From Flavicella sediminum (lineage in GTDB: Bacteria > Bacteroidota > Bacteroidia > Flavobacteriales > Flavobacteriaceae), in NCBI RefSeq assembly GCF_006381105.1, contig NZ_VDET01000013.1, positions 32,137 through 96,136 of the forward strand: a DNA stretch of 64,000 bases, read 5' to 3'. The notes beneath the pieces are model-generated. The model saw only the letters and a list, made by a program, of their open reading frames with translations, ran no database searches and was not told the origin of the DNA. Below, in pieces: positions 34,094 through 42,874 of this stretch. Positions within the stretch are counted from its first letter, which is position 1. Every line of letters begins with the position of its first letter. A program made the position numbers and the translations under genes.

Positions 34094-34732
34094 TTATCTA
34101 TGTATTACTTTTTTTACTCTTTCTTCTCTACGCTTTTTTTGTTCTTCCAATCTCTTTTTTAATGCTTCTCTAGAAGTCGCTTTTTTTATTTTGGCATCTT
34201 CTACTTCTAATTCTTTTTGTGACTTGGTTATATAGGCAATAACAGTCTTGCTAATGTCATACTTTTTATTGGCATGCAACATAATCAAATCACTTGAGCG
34301 GTCAAACACAAAATCGTATTTTTTTCGTTTTATTATTTTTTGAATCGCATTGTAAACTTCATTTTGAATGGGTTTTACCAATTGCTGTCTCAATTCAAAC
34401 AAACTTCCTTCGACACCAAAATAGGTGGCTCTCATTTTTTTTAATTCAATATCTTTTATTTCAATATTTTCTTCTCTGTCTAAAATCAAATCTTCTGTAA
34501 GTAATATTTTTTCATTACTTAAGTCTGCTTTCATGGATTCAATTTCTCGTTCTCTTTTTTCAATTTCAGAACGCCAACCGGCAACTTTATTGTCTAGTTG
34601 TTTTTGTGCCTCTTGATAGGCAGGAATACTTTCTAAAATATATTCCATATCCACATACGCTATTGTTTGTGGCTTTTGTGCATTCAGCAAGCCAGCGGTT
34701 AATAAGAGTAATATGCATATGTTTTTTACCAT
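34094..34732 (-). CDS. OmpH/Skp family periplasmic chaperone (longer paralogue)
   Basis: This 212-residue paralogue has a signal peptide ending at LNAQ, the QTIAYVDMEYILESIPAYQ opening strand, a coiled-coil body (about 40-125) and the closing YDFVFDRSSDLIMLHANKKY segment. It also has an extra basic/acidic helical tail (about 150-212, KKRLEEQKKRREERVKK) that the next gene lacks. The ATG at 34732 is preferred over an upstream one at 34765 because only the former places the signal peptide at the N-terminus. It lies between bamA and the shorter ompH gene and probably acts with them in outer-membrane assembly. Confidence 0.92.
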   Translation of the reverse strand: MVKNICILLLLTAGLLNAQKPQTIAYVDMEYILESIPAYQEAQKQLDNKVAGWRSEIEKREREIESMKADLSNEKILLTEDLILDREENIEIKDIELKKMRATYFGVEGSLFELRQQLVKPIQNEVYNAIQKIIKRKKYDFVFDRSSDLIMLHANKKYDISKTVIAYITKSQKELEVEDAKIKKATSREALKKRLEEQKKRREERVKKVIHR

Positions 34733-34791
34733 GTATCTATTTTCTATTTGAAAAAATCGTGCCAATAATCAAGTTGGACAAATATAATAAT

Positions 34792-37419
34792 TTAGAACTG
34801 CTGTCCAATAATAAAATGTGTTTGCCAACCAGATTTTTCTGTAGAGAAAGGAGTAGGGTCGAAACCATGTCCAAAATCAATTCCTAACAATCCAAAGGCA
34901 GGCATAAAAATTCGAATACCAAAACCAGCAGATTTTTTTACATCAAACGGATTAAACTCTTTGAAATCTTCGTAAGAATTACCCGCTTCTAAGAAACCTA
35001 AAGCATAAATAGATGCCGATGGTTTTAAGGTAATTGGGTATCTTAATTCCATAGAGAACTTATTGTATATTTTACCTCCAGCATTTCCAGATAAGATTGA
35101 ATTTTCATACCCTCTTAAGCCAACAACTTCACGTCCGTCAAATTGTCCTTGTTGCAATCCGTCACCACCTACAAAATATTTTTCAAAAGGAATATTCGCC
35201 AAATCTGAATTGTAAGCTCCTAAATATCCTAGTTCAGTATTGGTCATTAAAACAAATTTACCTACTAATGGTGTGTACCATTTTCCTTTGTAAGTCAATT
35301 TATAATATTCTAACCATCTAAATTTTTCTTGGTTTATTTTACCTGTATTTGTAACGCTAATGTCGTTTCCGTATTGATCTTTCATAGCATCGTTACTGTC
35401 AATAACGCCGTCATTATTACTGTCAGCAGGTGCTGTTTTGTATTCTGCTAAGTTTTCTAAATTACCATAGTCGATATTCTTAAATAAAGAATGTGGCAAA
35501 GTGAATTTTCCACCAAGTGTAAACTCAGACCCTGTAGTAGGGAATATTTTACTTGGTCCAGAAGAATTTCTTCCTAAGGTAATACTGTAGGATAAATTGT
35601 TGGAAGTTCCTGTTCCGTTTTCGAAATTTAACAGACCGATATTGTATTGGTTGATATCATACTGTCTAAAACTAATAGCTTGACTTAAAGTAAAATAATC
35701 ATCTGGCCATTGCAATCTTTGTCCCAAACCAACTGTTAATCCAATAATATTTAAACGTTTACTCTTGTCTACACTATAGGTTGTATAATCAACTTGGTAT
35801 TGTTTTGAGTTGTAGATAGAGAAAGAAAAAGATTTTGGTTTTTTTCCTCCTAACCATGGTTCAGAAAAAGAAAAACTGTAAGTACTATAGTATCTACTTG
35901 CTTGTAAGCGTAAGGCTAAAGATTGTCCATCTCCCATAGGAAGAGGTTTGTATTCTTCTTTCTTTAAAATATTTCTGATAGAGAAGTTGTTAAATGACAA
36001 TCCTAAAGTACCAATAAAGGCACCCCCACCATAACCACCTTGCAATTCAATCTGACTAGATCCTTTTTTTACTACAGAATAATCGATATCTACTGTTTTG
36101 TCTACATAATTAGGTTTTAAATCTGGAGTCACATTTTCAGGATCAAAGAAACCTAATTGAGAAATTTCACGAATAGAACGAATGATATTTTCTTTACTGT
36201 ATAATTGACCTGGACGTGTTCTTAATTCTCTATAAACGACATGATCGTTAGTAACTTCATTTCCAGATACAGACACTTTTTTAATGGTTGCAGGATCATC
36301 TTCATGAATGCGAATTTCAACAGTAATTGAGTCATTGTCCACCTTTGTTTCAACGGCATTTACTTGAGAAAATAAATAACCACTGTTTTGGTACAAAGAA
36401 GAAATATCTTCAGAATCTGGACCTCCATCTCCTTTTACACGTTCATTTAATATTTTTGAATTGTAAACATCTCCTTTTTGAATTTTTAAGAAACGTTGTA
36501 GTTGTTCGGTAGTATAAGAGCTGTTTCCAAGATATTTGATGTCTCCGAAATAATATTTTTTCCCTTCTTGTAAAGTAATGTCTAGGTTGATTGTTTTTTC
36601 ATCATCATTCCAAGTTATGGTGTCTGAAATAATTCGGGCATCTCTAAATCCTTGTTCGCTGTATTTGTCAATTAAATTGTCTAAATCTTCTTGGTATTCT
36701 TCTTCAATATATTTAGAGAACTTCCAAAAACGACCCCAAAATTTTCTTTTGGTATTTTTCAAATACTTACGTAATTTTTTATCAGAAACTTTTTCGTTTC
36801 CATGAAAAGTAATTTTGTCAATTTTTATTTTAGTACCCTTGTCTAAATGTACTTTCATTTTGACAGCGTTTACTTCAGAAGTGTCTTTTTTTGTGTCAAT
36901 AGAAACTTTCGTTTTTAAGTATCCTTTGTCGGTATATTTCTTTTTGAAGTAATTTTTTGTAGTAACCAATAAGTTGTCGGTAACCATTTCACCTACTTTT
37001 AATTCGGCTTCTGTTTTAAGTGTTTTTGCTTTGGAATTGCTAACACCAGTAATTTTTACGGCACTAAGTTGTGGCAACTCAGTTACATTAAATTCTAAAT
37101 AAATAGTTTCACCATCTATTTTAGTTACATATACGTCAACGGTACTAAAACGTTTGGTACCATAAAGACGTTTAATAGCGCTGGATAATTTGTCGCCAGG
37201 TATTTTAATTTTTTGGCCAGGTGTAAGTCCAGAATAGACTTTTACTGAATTTTCACTGAACTGTTGTGTTCCTACAACCGAAATTTCTCCAAGAACATAT
37301 TTTTTGTTTTCTACAAAATTGATGTTTTCAGACTTGGTTGTTTCTTTCTTGTCTTGAGAAAAAGTTAGTTGTGAAAAAGTTACTGCGAATAGCAGTAAAC
37401 CTATTTTAATTTTTGTCAT
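34792..37419 (-). CDS. bamA: Outer-membrane protein assembly factor BamA
   Basis: BamA inserts beta-barrel proteins into the outer membrane. The 875-residue protein has a signal peptide ending at TFSQ (about residue 22), POTRA domains over about 40-440, and a 16-strand barrel over the rest. The last residue is Phe, the expected C-terminal barrel signal. Barrel motifs such as VGLRGYE (the VRGF-like segment) are visible near residue 770. Its start overlaps the end of uppS by 14 bases. In this cluster it is made with the precursor-lipid enzyme UppS and two Skp-like chaperones. Confidence 0.97.
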   Translation of the reverse strand: MTKIKIGLLLFAVTFSQLTFSQDKKETTKSENINFVENKKYVLGEISVVGTQQFSENSVKVYSGLTPGQKIKIPGDKLSSAIKRLYGTKRFSTVDVYVTKIDGETIYLEFNVTELPQLSAVKITGVSNSKAKTLKTEAELKVGEMVTDNLLVTTKNYFKKKYTDKGYLKTKVSIDTKKDTSEVNAVKMKVHLDKGTKIKIDKITFHGNEKVSDKKLRKYLKNTKRKFWGRFWKFSKYIEEEYQEDLDNLIDKYSEQGFRDARIISDTITWNDDEKTINLDITLQEGKKYYFGDIKYLGNSSYTTEQLQRFLKIQKGDVYNSKILNERVKGDGGPDSEDISSLYQNSGYLFSQVNAVETKVDNDSITVEIRIHEDDPATIKKVSVSGNEVTNDHVVYRELRTRPGQLYSKENIIRSIREISQLGFFDPENVTPDLKPNYVDKTVDIDYSVVKKGSSQIELQGGYGGGAFIGTLGLSFNNFSIRNILKKEEYKPLPMGDGQSLALRLQASRYYSTYSFSFSEPWLGGKKPKSFSFSIYNSKQYQVDYTTYSVDKSKRLNIIGLTVGLGQRLQWPDDYFTLSQAISFRQYDINQYNIGLLNFENGTGTSNNLSYSITLGRNSSGPSKIFPTTGSEFTLGGKFTLPHSLFKNIDYGNLENLAEYKTAPADSNNDGVIDSNDAMKDQYGNDISVTNTGKINQEKFRWLEYYKLTYKGKWYTPLVGKFVLMTNTELGYLGAYNSDLANIPFEKYFVGGDGLQQGQFDGREVVGLRGYENSILSGNAGGKIYNKFSMELRYPITLKPSASIYALGFLEAGNSYEDFKEFNPFDVKKSAGFGIRIFMPAFGLLGIDFGHGFDPTPFSTEKSGWQTHFIIGQQF

Positions 37420-38164
37420 TTAAATTCTCAATTTGTTCGCTTGTTTTACCAAAGCGTCGTTCACGATTTTGATATTCTACTACAGCCTTATAAAAATCGT
37501 CTCTTCTAAAGTCTGGCCAAAGTACATTTGTAAAATGCAATTCAGCATATGCTATTTGCCAAAGTAAAAAATTACTGATTCTTTGCTCACCACTTGTTCG
37601 GATGAGTAAATCCACATCTGGCAAAGAAAATGTATATAAATGATTATTAATAATGTTTTCATCAATTTCTTCTACGGAAATCTCATTATTAACAACTTTT
37701 TTAGATATATTTTTAACAGCGTTAACAATTTCCTCTCTTGAGCCATAGCTTAAAGATAAGGTTAGGGTTAAAGAACTGTTGGTTTTGGTAACGTCAATAA
37801 TGTCATTTAATACTTTAAGCGCTTTTTCAGGTAACTGCGATAAGCGTCCAATGGCGTTTACTTTGATGTCGTTTTTTTGAAAAGTTGGAAGTTCCTTTTT
37901 TAAGGATTGAACCAAGAGGCTCATCAAAGCATCCACTTCTAATTTTGGTCTGTTCCAATTTTCGGTAGAAAAAGCATATAAGGTAACGGCTTTTGTACCG
38001 ATTTCTCCTGCTGCTTCCAAAGATTCTCTAACAGCTTTTAATCCGTTTTTATGACCAAAAATTCTAGCCATTCCTTGCTTCTTTGCCCAACGTCCATTAC
38101 CATCCATAATAATGGCTACGTGTTTGGGTACCTTGGTTCTGTCTATTTGTGATAAAATGTCCAT
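37406..38164 (-). CDS. uppS: Isoprenyl transferase (undecaprenyl diphosphate synthase)
   Basis: UppS condenses isopentenyl diphosphate units onto farnesyl diphosphate to make the undecaprenyl carrier used in wall and polysaccharide synthesis. The 252-residue cis-prenyltransferase has the active-site motif IIMDGNGRWAKKQG (about residues 18-31), FSTENWNRP, LSYGSREEIV and the C-terminal RTSGEQRISNFLLWQIAYAE. It overlaps bamA by 14 bases and shares one base with the end of the DUF6089 gene, so the three are translationally coupled. Confidence 0.97.
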   Translation of the reverse strand: MDILSQIDRTKVPKHVAIIMDGNGRWAKKQGMARIFGHKNGLKAVRESLEAAGEIGTKAVTLYAFSTENWNRPKLEVDALMSLLVQSLKKELPTFQKNDIKVNAIGRLSQLPEKALKVLNDIIDVTKTNSSLTLTLSLSYGSREEIVNAVKNISKKVVNNEISVEEIDENIINNHLYTFSLPDVDLLIRTSGEQRISNFLLWQIAYAELHFTNVLWPDFRRDDFYKAVVEYQNRERRFGKTSEQIENLNDKN

Positions 38165-38886
38165 TAACGTATTCTAGAGTTGTAACAGGCAGGTCTACCA
38201 AATGTATAAACTAAAGAAATACCTGTAAAAGTATACCAGTCGTTTGTTGCCGAGTTGTTGAATTTTTCTTTATTTGGATGGTCGGCAGCTAAAATCTCCT
38301 CTGAAATAAACTGACCGTCATCTAAATTATCTGTAAATGTATACTGCACTCTTGTTTCAATAGCCAAAGCAAACCTTCCGTAAAGTCTAGTTTTGTAGCC
38401 AATCCCAAAAGGAATGGCAAGGCTTCTTTCGTTTTCGTAATTGACTATTATTTCAGGGTCAACACTTGGTGCTGTACTTTGTGCCGCTTTAAATTGAATG
38501 GCAGCCAATCCTAAAAATAAATAAGGAGTGCGTTCCTGACCTCTATAGGCTAAATTGTATTCGAAAAAATTTATTTCTATTCCTACCGAAAGTTCGGTTA
38601 TAGATTTGTTTATAGAGTTTTCAAAGGAATGTTGTACTTCGTTGTAAGAATCTGCATCATCTGGATTGATGTTTAATTTAGACAAAGATGCTCTATAGGC
38701 GATTCGCGGAGTTTTGTTGAATTTGTAAATTAAACCGCTTGCCGATGAAAAGGGTCTGAAAACTTTTGAAGAACCTACGTCTCCAACATGATTGCTTCCA
38801 CCCAATAACAATCCAAGTTCGTTAACTTGAGCCGTTAGAACGCTGGTCAGCATCGTGAAAATTAAAATAAAAATTGGTTTTCCCAT
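38164..38886 (-). CDS. DUF6089 outer-membrane beta-barrel protein
   Basis: This 240-residue protein has a signal peptide (about 1-19, ending LTAQ) and a beta-strand-rich body typical of 8-stranded outer-membrane barrels. It matches the DUF6089 family found immediately upstream of uppS-bamA in many Flavobacteriia. Visible strands include NELGLLLGGSNHVGDVG and the near-C-terminal WYTFTGISLVYTFG. Function is unknown; its position suggests a part in envelope assembly. The ATG at 38886 is chosen because the upstream in-frame TTG (38904) lies within the -7 promoter element. Confidence 0.88.
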   Translation of the reverse strand: MGKPIFILIFTMLTSVLTAQVNELGLLLGGSNHVGDVGSSKVFRPFSSASGLIYKFNKTPRIAYRASLSKLNINPDDADSYNEVQHSFENSINKSITELSVGIEINFFEYNLAYRGQERTPYLFLGLAAIQFKAAQSTAPSVDPEIIVNYENERSLAIPFGIGYKTRLYGRFALAIETRVQYTFTDNLDDGQFISEEILAADHPNKEKFNNSATNDWYTFTGISLVYTFGRPACYNSRIR

Positions 38887-38901
38887 AGTTGAAATTGCGA
38901 G

Positions 38902-38909
38902 CAAATATA
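38902..38909 (-). promoter_or_regulatory. -7 promoter element of the DUF6089-uppS-bamA operon
   Basis: On the minus strand this reads TATATTTG, matching TAnnTTTG, 15 bases before the ATG at 38886. It separates the bamA operon from nadK. Confidence 0.65.
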
Positions 38910-39049
38910 ATTATTTCAATTTGCTTAATAAAGTTAAACAAGGTATTTTTTAATACACTTAAGTTTAACTAGTTTACAGGCTGTTTTATTGTGTAAACAG
39001 ACAAGTAATTTAGATGAAATTTGTGCTAAATCAAGCAGAGAGTTTAAAA

Positions 39050-39943
39050 TTACATGTAGTTTCTTTTGTCTTCTCCCCAAAAAAGTTTGCTTCTCAAGGT
39101 TTCAATAAAAGTTTGTTGGTTTAGTTGTATAATTTTTATTTGGAAAGACGCTTTTTTCAAAGTGATTTCTGTTTCAAATTCTACCGTAGAAACTCTGGAG
39201 TCGAGTGAAAGGAAAAATTCTTTTTCTCTACCAATAACTTTCAATTTTATATTTGTACTATCAGGAATTACCAAAGGTCTTGCGCTTAAGTTGTGTGGCG
39301 CAATAGGTGTTAAAACAAAATTATTAGATTCTGGAATAATGATAGGGCCGTGGCAACTTAAAGAATAACCTGTAGATCCAGTAGGAGTGGCAACCACTAG
39401 GCCATCCGACCAATAGGTTGTTAAAGATTCGCCATTTAAATAAGCTTCAATACCAATCATTGACGTAGAGTTTTTACGAGCAATGGTTACTTCGTTTAAA
39501 GCAAAATTTAATTCTTTAAAATCAGCATTTTTATTGTTGGTATGAATTTCTAATAAGGCGCGCTCTTGAATGGTGTATTCATTATTGATCAATGAAAAAA
39601 TGGCGCTTTCTATTTCTTTTTTCTGAACGGTGGCTAAAAAACCTAATCGTCCGGTATTGATCCCTAAAATGGGGATGTTTAAATCTCTCACAAGGGTAAC
39701 CGCATTCAAGATAGTTCCATCTCCTCCTAAGGTAAATAATAAATCAAAGGAATTGTCTAAATCTTCATAGCTAGAAAAAGTAGGTAAGTCTAAATTTTTT
39801 ACGCCGAGTTCAGAAAGTATTTTTATGAAATCTTTTTCAATAACAATCTCAATATCGTATTTGTTTAAGTTTTCAATTAAAATTTCAAAATATCGACGGT
39901 CGTTGTTTTTGTAGGCTTGTCCAAAAATGGCAACTTTTTTCAT
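39050..39943 (-). CDS. nadK: NAD kinase
   Basis: NadK phosphorylates NAD to NADP. The 297-residue cytoplasmic protein carries the GGDGT motif in LFTLGGDGTILNAV (about residues 69-82), NTGRLGFLA (about 98-106) and the conserved GSTGYSLSCHGPI segment (about 189-201). It is followed by a gap holding the bamA-operon promoter, and is preceded 88 bases upstream by the CBS-domain gene, probably in one transcript. Identification is secure. Confidence 0.97.
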   Translation of the reverse strand: MKKVAIFGQAYKNNDRRYFEILIENLNKYDIEIVIEKDFIKILSELGVKNLDLPTFSSYEDLDNSFDLLFTLGGDGTILNAVTLVRDLNIPILGINTGRLGFLATVQKKEIESAIFSLINNEYTIQERALLEIHTNNKNADFKELNFALNEVTIARKNSTSMIGIEAYLNGESLTTYWSDGLVVATPTGSTGYSLSCHGPIIIPESNNFVLTPIAPHNLSARPLVIPDSTNIKLKVIGREKEFFLSLDSRVSTVEFETEITLKKASFQIKIIQLNQQTFIETLRSKLFWGEDKRNYM

Positions 39944-40031
39944 CTAAAAGAGGTTGTTTTTTATGTAAAAAATTCGGCTGCAAGTTACAGGAATTTTATG
40001 ATACCTTGCAGAAACTTTTAGAATATTTTCT

Positions 40032-40691
40032 TTAAACATTCAGGTACTTCTGTAAGTATTCCGATCTATTTTTTAAATCTTCTAAATAAGAATCGTCTCT
40101 ATGTTTGCTAACAATTCGGTATTCATACCTTCTAAAAGATTGAATAATTTCATTGATGCTTTCTGATTTTATTTTCAGGGTTATTTGGGTGTTGCTTTGT
40201 GTTGTTTCCGTAATTAATGAGCCTAATAACTTACCGTTATTTGTCTCTACTATTTGTGCTATTTCACTAAAATTGTAGTGCAGGTTGTCTTTTTCAACCA
40301 CAAGCACAATGCCTTCTTCGTTTAAGAAAGGGGTGTCCGAATAAAATAGCAATACGTCGTTTAAATCGTAATAGCCAATGTAGTACTTATTGGTGTCAAG
40401 TAAAGGTAATAGGTTGCTTTCATTACGCGCAAAAAGGTGTAATAAATTAATCCAATCATCTTCTTCTGTAGCAAAAAAGGATTCAAAAAGATAAGTGAAA
40501 TCGGCAACTTCCTTGCTGTCTTCTTCTAAAGTCACAAGGTCGCTTTCTGCAATCAATCCAATCAATCGCTTGTCTTCAACAACAGGTAAGTGACTGTGTC
40601 TTATTTGGATAAATCTATTTTTTACTTCAGCAATAGTTAGCTCTAGAGTAATTGGATTTAGGTCTTTTTGTATGTAATCAGCAAGGTTCAT
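40032..40691 (-). CDS. CBS-domain protein
   Basis: This 219-residue protein has a CBS pair (about residues 1-120), with LPVVEDKRLIGLIAESDLV in the first and LLPLLDTNKYYIGYYDLNDVL in the second. A C-terminal alpha/beta region (about 128-200) resembles an ACT-like ligand-binding fold. This layout suggests a small-molecule sensor binding nucleotides. It lies upstream of nadK in the same orientation and is divergent from pdxJ, so an adenine- or pyridine-nucleotide link is conceivable but not shown. Confidence 0.85.
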   Translation of the reverse strand: MNLADYIQKDLNPITLELTIAEVKNRFIQIRHSHLPVVEDKRLIGLIAESDLVTLEEDSKEVADFTYLFESFFATEEDDWINLLHLFARNESNLLPLLDTNKYYIGYYDLNDVLLFYSDTPFLNEEGIVLVVEKDNLHYNFSEIAQIVETNNGKLLGSLITETTQSNTQITLKIKSESINEIIQSFRRYEYRIVSKHRDDSYLEDLKNRSEYLQKYLNV

Positions 40692-40801
40692 CTCGAAAAT
40701 TCATTTTATGCAAAATAAACAAATTTCCTTTAAAATGATGTATTTTCGCATTTTTAAAAAAGTCTTGAGTTATATACAGGAAGACGGAAAAAATATTTGA
40801 G

Positions 40802-41521
40802 ATGACTAAATTAAGTGTAAACATAAATAAGATTGCTACTTTAAGAAATTCTAGAGGAGGAGATACACCCAATTTATTAAAAGTGGCTGCTGATATTGAG
40901 TCTTTTGGAGCAGAAGGAATTACCATTCATCCTAGACCAGATGAAAGACATATTCGTTACCAAGATGCCTACGATTTAAAAGATTTGGTAAGCACGGAAT
41001 ACAACATAGAAGGAAATCCTATCGATTCTTTTAAGGAAATGGTCTTGAAAATTAAGCCAACGCAAGTAACTTTAGTTCCTGATGGTGATGACAATATTAC
41101 TTCTGATGCGGGTTGGGATACAATTAAAAATCAGGAATATTTAAAAAAGATTGTCGCGGAATTTAAAGCAGCAGGGATACGTACTTCAATATTTATTGAT
41201 CCAAATTTGGAGATGATTAAAGCTGCAGCGACAACTGGAACGGATAGAATTGAATTGTATACGGAAGAATTTGCTGTGGAATATGCAAAAGGAAATACCG
41301 ATGCGATCAAGCCTTATGCTGAAGCAGCACAGTTGGCATATGAGTTAGGAATGGGGGTAAACGCTGGTCACGATTTGAGTTTGGACAATATTCAGTTTTT
41401 TGGAGAAAATATTCCGCATTTGGCAGAAGTTTCTATTGGCCATGCATTGATTTCTGAATCGTTGTATTTAGGATTGGAAAATGTGGTGAATATGTATTTG
41501 TACAAATTGAAAAAGGCTTAG
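40802..41521 (+). CDS. pdxJ: Pyridoxine 5'-phosphate synthase
   Basis: PdxJ condenses 3-amino-2-oxopropyl phosphate with 1-deoxy-D-xylulose 5-phosphate to pyridoxine 5'-phosphate, the last ring-forming step of the DXP-dependent vitamin B6 route. The 239-residue TIM-barrel protein shows LSVNINKIATLRNSRGG at the N-terminus, ITIHPRPDERHI (about 40-51), VTLVPD, FIDPN and the C-terminal EVSIGHALISESL. It is divergent from the CBS-nadK genes and followed by the esterase gene. Confidence 0.97.
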   Translation: MTKLSVNINKIATLRNSRGGDTPNLLKVAADIESFGAEGITIHPRPDERHIRYQDAYDLKDLVSTEYNIEGNPIDSFKEMVLKIKPTQVTLVPDGDDNITSDAGWDTIKNQEYLKKIVAEFKAAGIRTSIFIDPNLEMIKAAATTGTDRIELYTEEFAVEYAKGNTDAIKPYAEAAQLAYELGMGVNAGHDLSLDNIQFFGENIPHLAEVSIGHALISESLYLGLENVVNMYLYKLKKA

Positions 41522-41566
41522 TTTTTTTAGCATATTTCTAGAGTTTAAATCGAATTAGATAATTTT

Positions 41567-41594
41567 AAAAACTAAAAACTAAAAACTAAAAACT
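41567..41594. repeat. Tandem 7-bp repeat directly before the esterase gene
   Basis: Four exact copies of AAAAACT, followed by AAAA and then the ATG at 41599. The repeat fills the ribosome-binding region of the esterase gene. Confidence 0.95.
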
Positions 41595-41598
41595 AAAA

Positions 41599-42372
41599 AT
41601 GCAGTTATTACATTCTAAAATTCAAGGTACAGGTCAGCCGCTACTTATTTTGCATGGGTATTTTGGTATGGGCGACAATTGGAAATCTCAAGCCAATAAT
41701 TTGTCAAAAAAGTATGAGGTGCATTTAATAGACCAGCGAAATCATGGAAGAAGTTTTCATTCTGATGATTTTGATTATGAATTGCTGGTGGAAGATTTAA
41801 AAAATTATGTAGCTCATTATAAGTTAGAAAGTGTTCATTTATTAGGACATTCTATGGGAGGTAAAACGGCGATGTTATTTGCGGTTAGTTATCCAGAAAA
41901 AGTGAAATCTTTATTGGTGGCTGATATTGCTCCTAAAAATTATCCTCCACACCATCATCAAATATTAGAAGCTTTAAATGCTGTTGATTTTTCTAAAATT
42001 AAGTTACGAAACGAAGTGGATGCGGTGTTAAAAAATTACATCAATGAAGAAGGTGTTCGCCAGTTTTTATTGAAAAACATTTATAGAAAAACCAAAACAG
42101 AATTGGCATTTCGATTTAACTTAGAAAGCTTGACAGAAAATAATAGTGAAGTTGGAGAGCCTTTACCTGCGTTTGCTGAATTTGATGGACCTACCTTGTT
42201 TTTAAAAGGTGGAAATTCAGGCTATATTGCTGCAGAAGATGAAGGGCAGATAAAAGCTCATTTTTCTGATTCTGAAATTGTTACTGTCAAAAATGCAGGT
42301 CATTGGTTGCATGCAGAAAATCCGTCAGACTTTTTAAAGGAAGTAGAAGACTTTTTGTCAAAACACAACTAA
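41599..42372 (+). CDS. Alpha/beta-fold hydrolase (YbfF-like esterase)
   Basis: This 257-residue protein is an alpha/beta hydrolase. The nucleophile Ser lies in LLGHSMGGKTAM (about residues 84-92), the oxyanion/HG region in HGYFGMGDNW, and the catalytic His in NAGHWLHAENP (about 234). The segment DQRNHGRSFH is typical of YbfF-type esterases, which act on short acyl esters or acyl-CoA. No signal peptide is present. It lies in the pdxJ-tig stretch. Its start is preceded by four copies of a 7-bp repeat rather than a Shine-Dalgarno sequence. Confidence 0.92.
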   Translation: MQLLHSKIQGTGQPLLILHGYFGMGDNWKSQANNLSKKYEVHLIDQRNHGRSFHSDDFDYELLVEDLKNYVAHYKLESVHLLGHSMGGKTAMLFAVSYPEKVKSLLVADIAPKNYPPHHHQILEALNAVDFSKIKLRNEVDAVLKNYINEEGVRQFLLKNIYRKTKTELAFRFNLESLTENNSEVGEPLPAFAEFDGPTLFLKGGNSGYIAAEDEGQIKAHFSDSEIVTVKNAGHWLHAENPSDFLKEVEDFLSKHN

Positions 42373-42430
42373 TATTTGATCACGGCATTGTTTTCGCGCT
42401 CATTTTAGTGTTCACATAAATACTAGAAAG

Positions 42431-42799
42431 ATGAAAACATTATTAAAAATTCTTTTAACCGGAATTGCGGTGCTTTTGGTACCGGTAATTTTACCCTCTG
42501 TAACGGTTGTAAATTATACAACGGCTATTTGGGTGGCTGCAGTTTTGGCTTTGTTAAATACTTTTATTAAACCTGTTTTGTTAGTTTTAACTTTACCGGT
42601 TACCATAGTAAGTTTAGGGTTGTTTGTGTTTGTAATCAACGCAGCAATCATATTAATGGCCAGTAGTTTGGTAGATGGTTTTCATGTGCCAGGCTTTTTT
42701 ACGGCCTTATTGTTTAGTTTCATTTTATGGGTTTTTCGAACGTTATTGTTTTCACTCATTAAGGAAGATGAACAAAACACTTGGAATAGAACACGTTAA
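42431..42799 (+). CDS. Phage-holin-family (superfamily IV) small membrane protein
   Basis: This 122-residue protein has four membrane segments (about 5-23, 30-49, 57-78 and 86-108) and a polar C-terminal tail. It resembles the 4TMS 'phage holin, superfamily IV' family (YvlD-like). Motifs are NTFIKPVLLVLTLPVTIVSLG and the FVINAAIILMAS stretch. Despite the name there is no phage context; members are widespread chromosomal membrane proteins of unknown function. It lies between the esterase gene and tig. Confidence 0.88.
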   Translation: MKTLLKILLTGIAVLLVPVILPSVTVVNYTTAIWVAAVLALLNTFIKPVLLVLTLPVTIVSLGLFVFVINAAIILMASSLVDGFHVPGFFTALLFSFILWVFRTLLFSLIKEDEQNTWNRTR

Positions 42800-42803
42800 T
42801 TGA

Positions 42804-42834
42804 TTGTTCAATTCATAAAAAAGTGTTATTTTTG
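42804..42834 (+). promoter_or_regulatory. Promoter of tig
   Basis: -33 TTG (42804-42806), a 20-base spacer and -7 TATTTTTG (42827-42834): both elements and spacing match the Bacteroidota consensus. Confidence 0.8.
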
Positions 42835-42874
42835 CACCCAATTTTTTAAGGATTTCAAATACTAAAGAATCAAG

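Noticed and set aside
38905-39049. A hairpin (GTTTAC ... GTAAAC) after nadK as a terminator
   Set aside because: The stem is only 6 bp with a 15-base loop and no T run on the minus strand.
42431-42799. Prophage suggested by a phage-holin family name
   Set aside because: No integrase, capsid, tail or lysis genes are nearby; the family is chromosomal in many bacteria.
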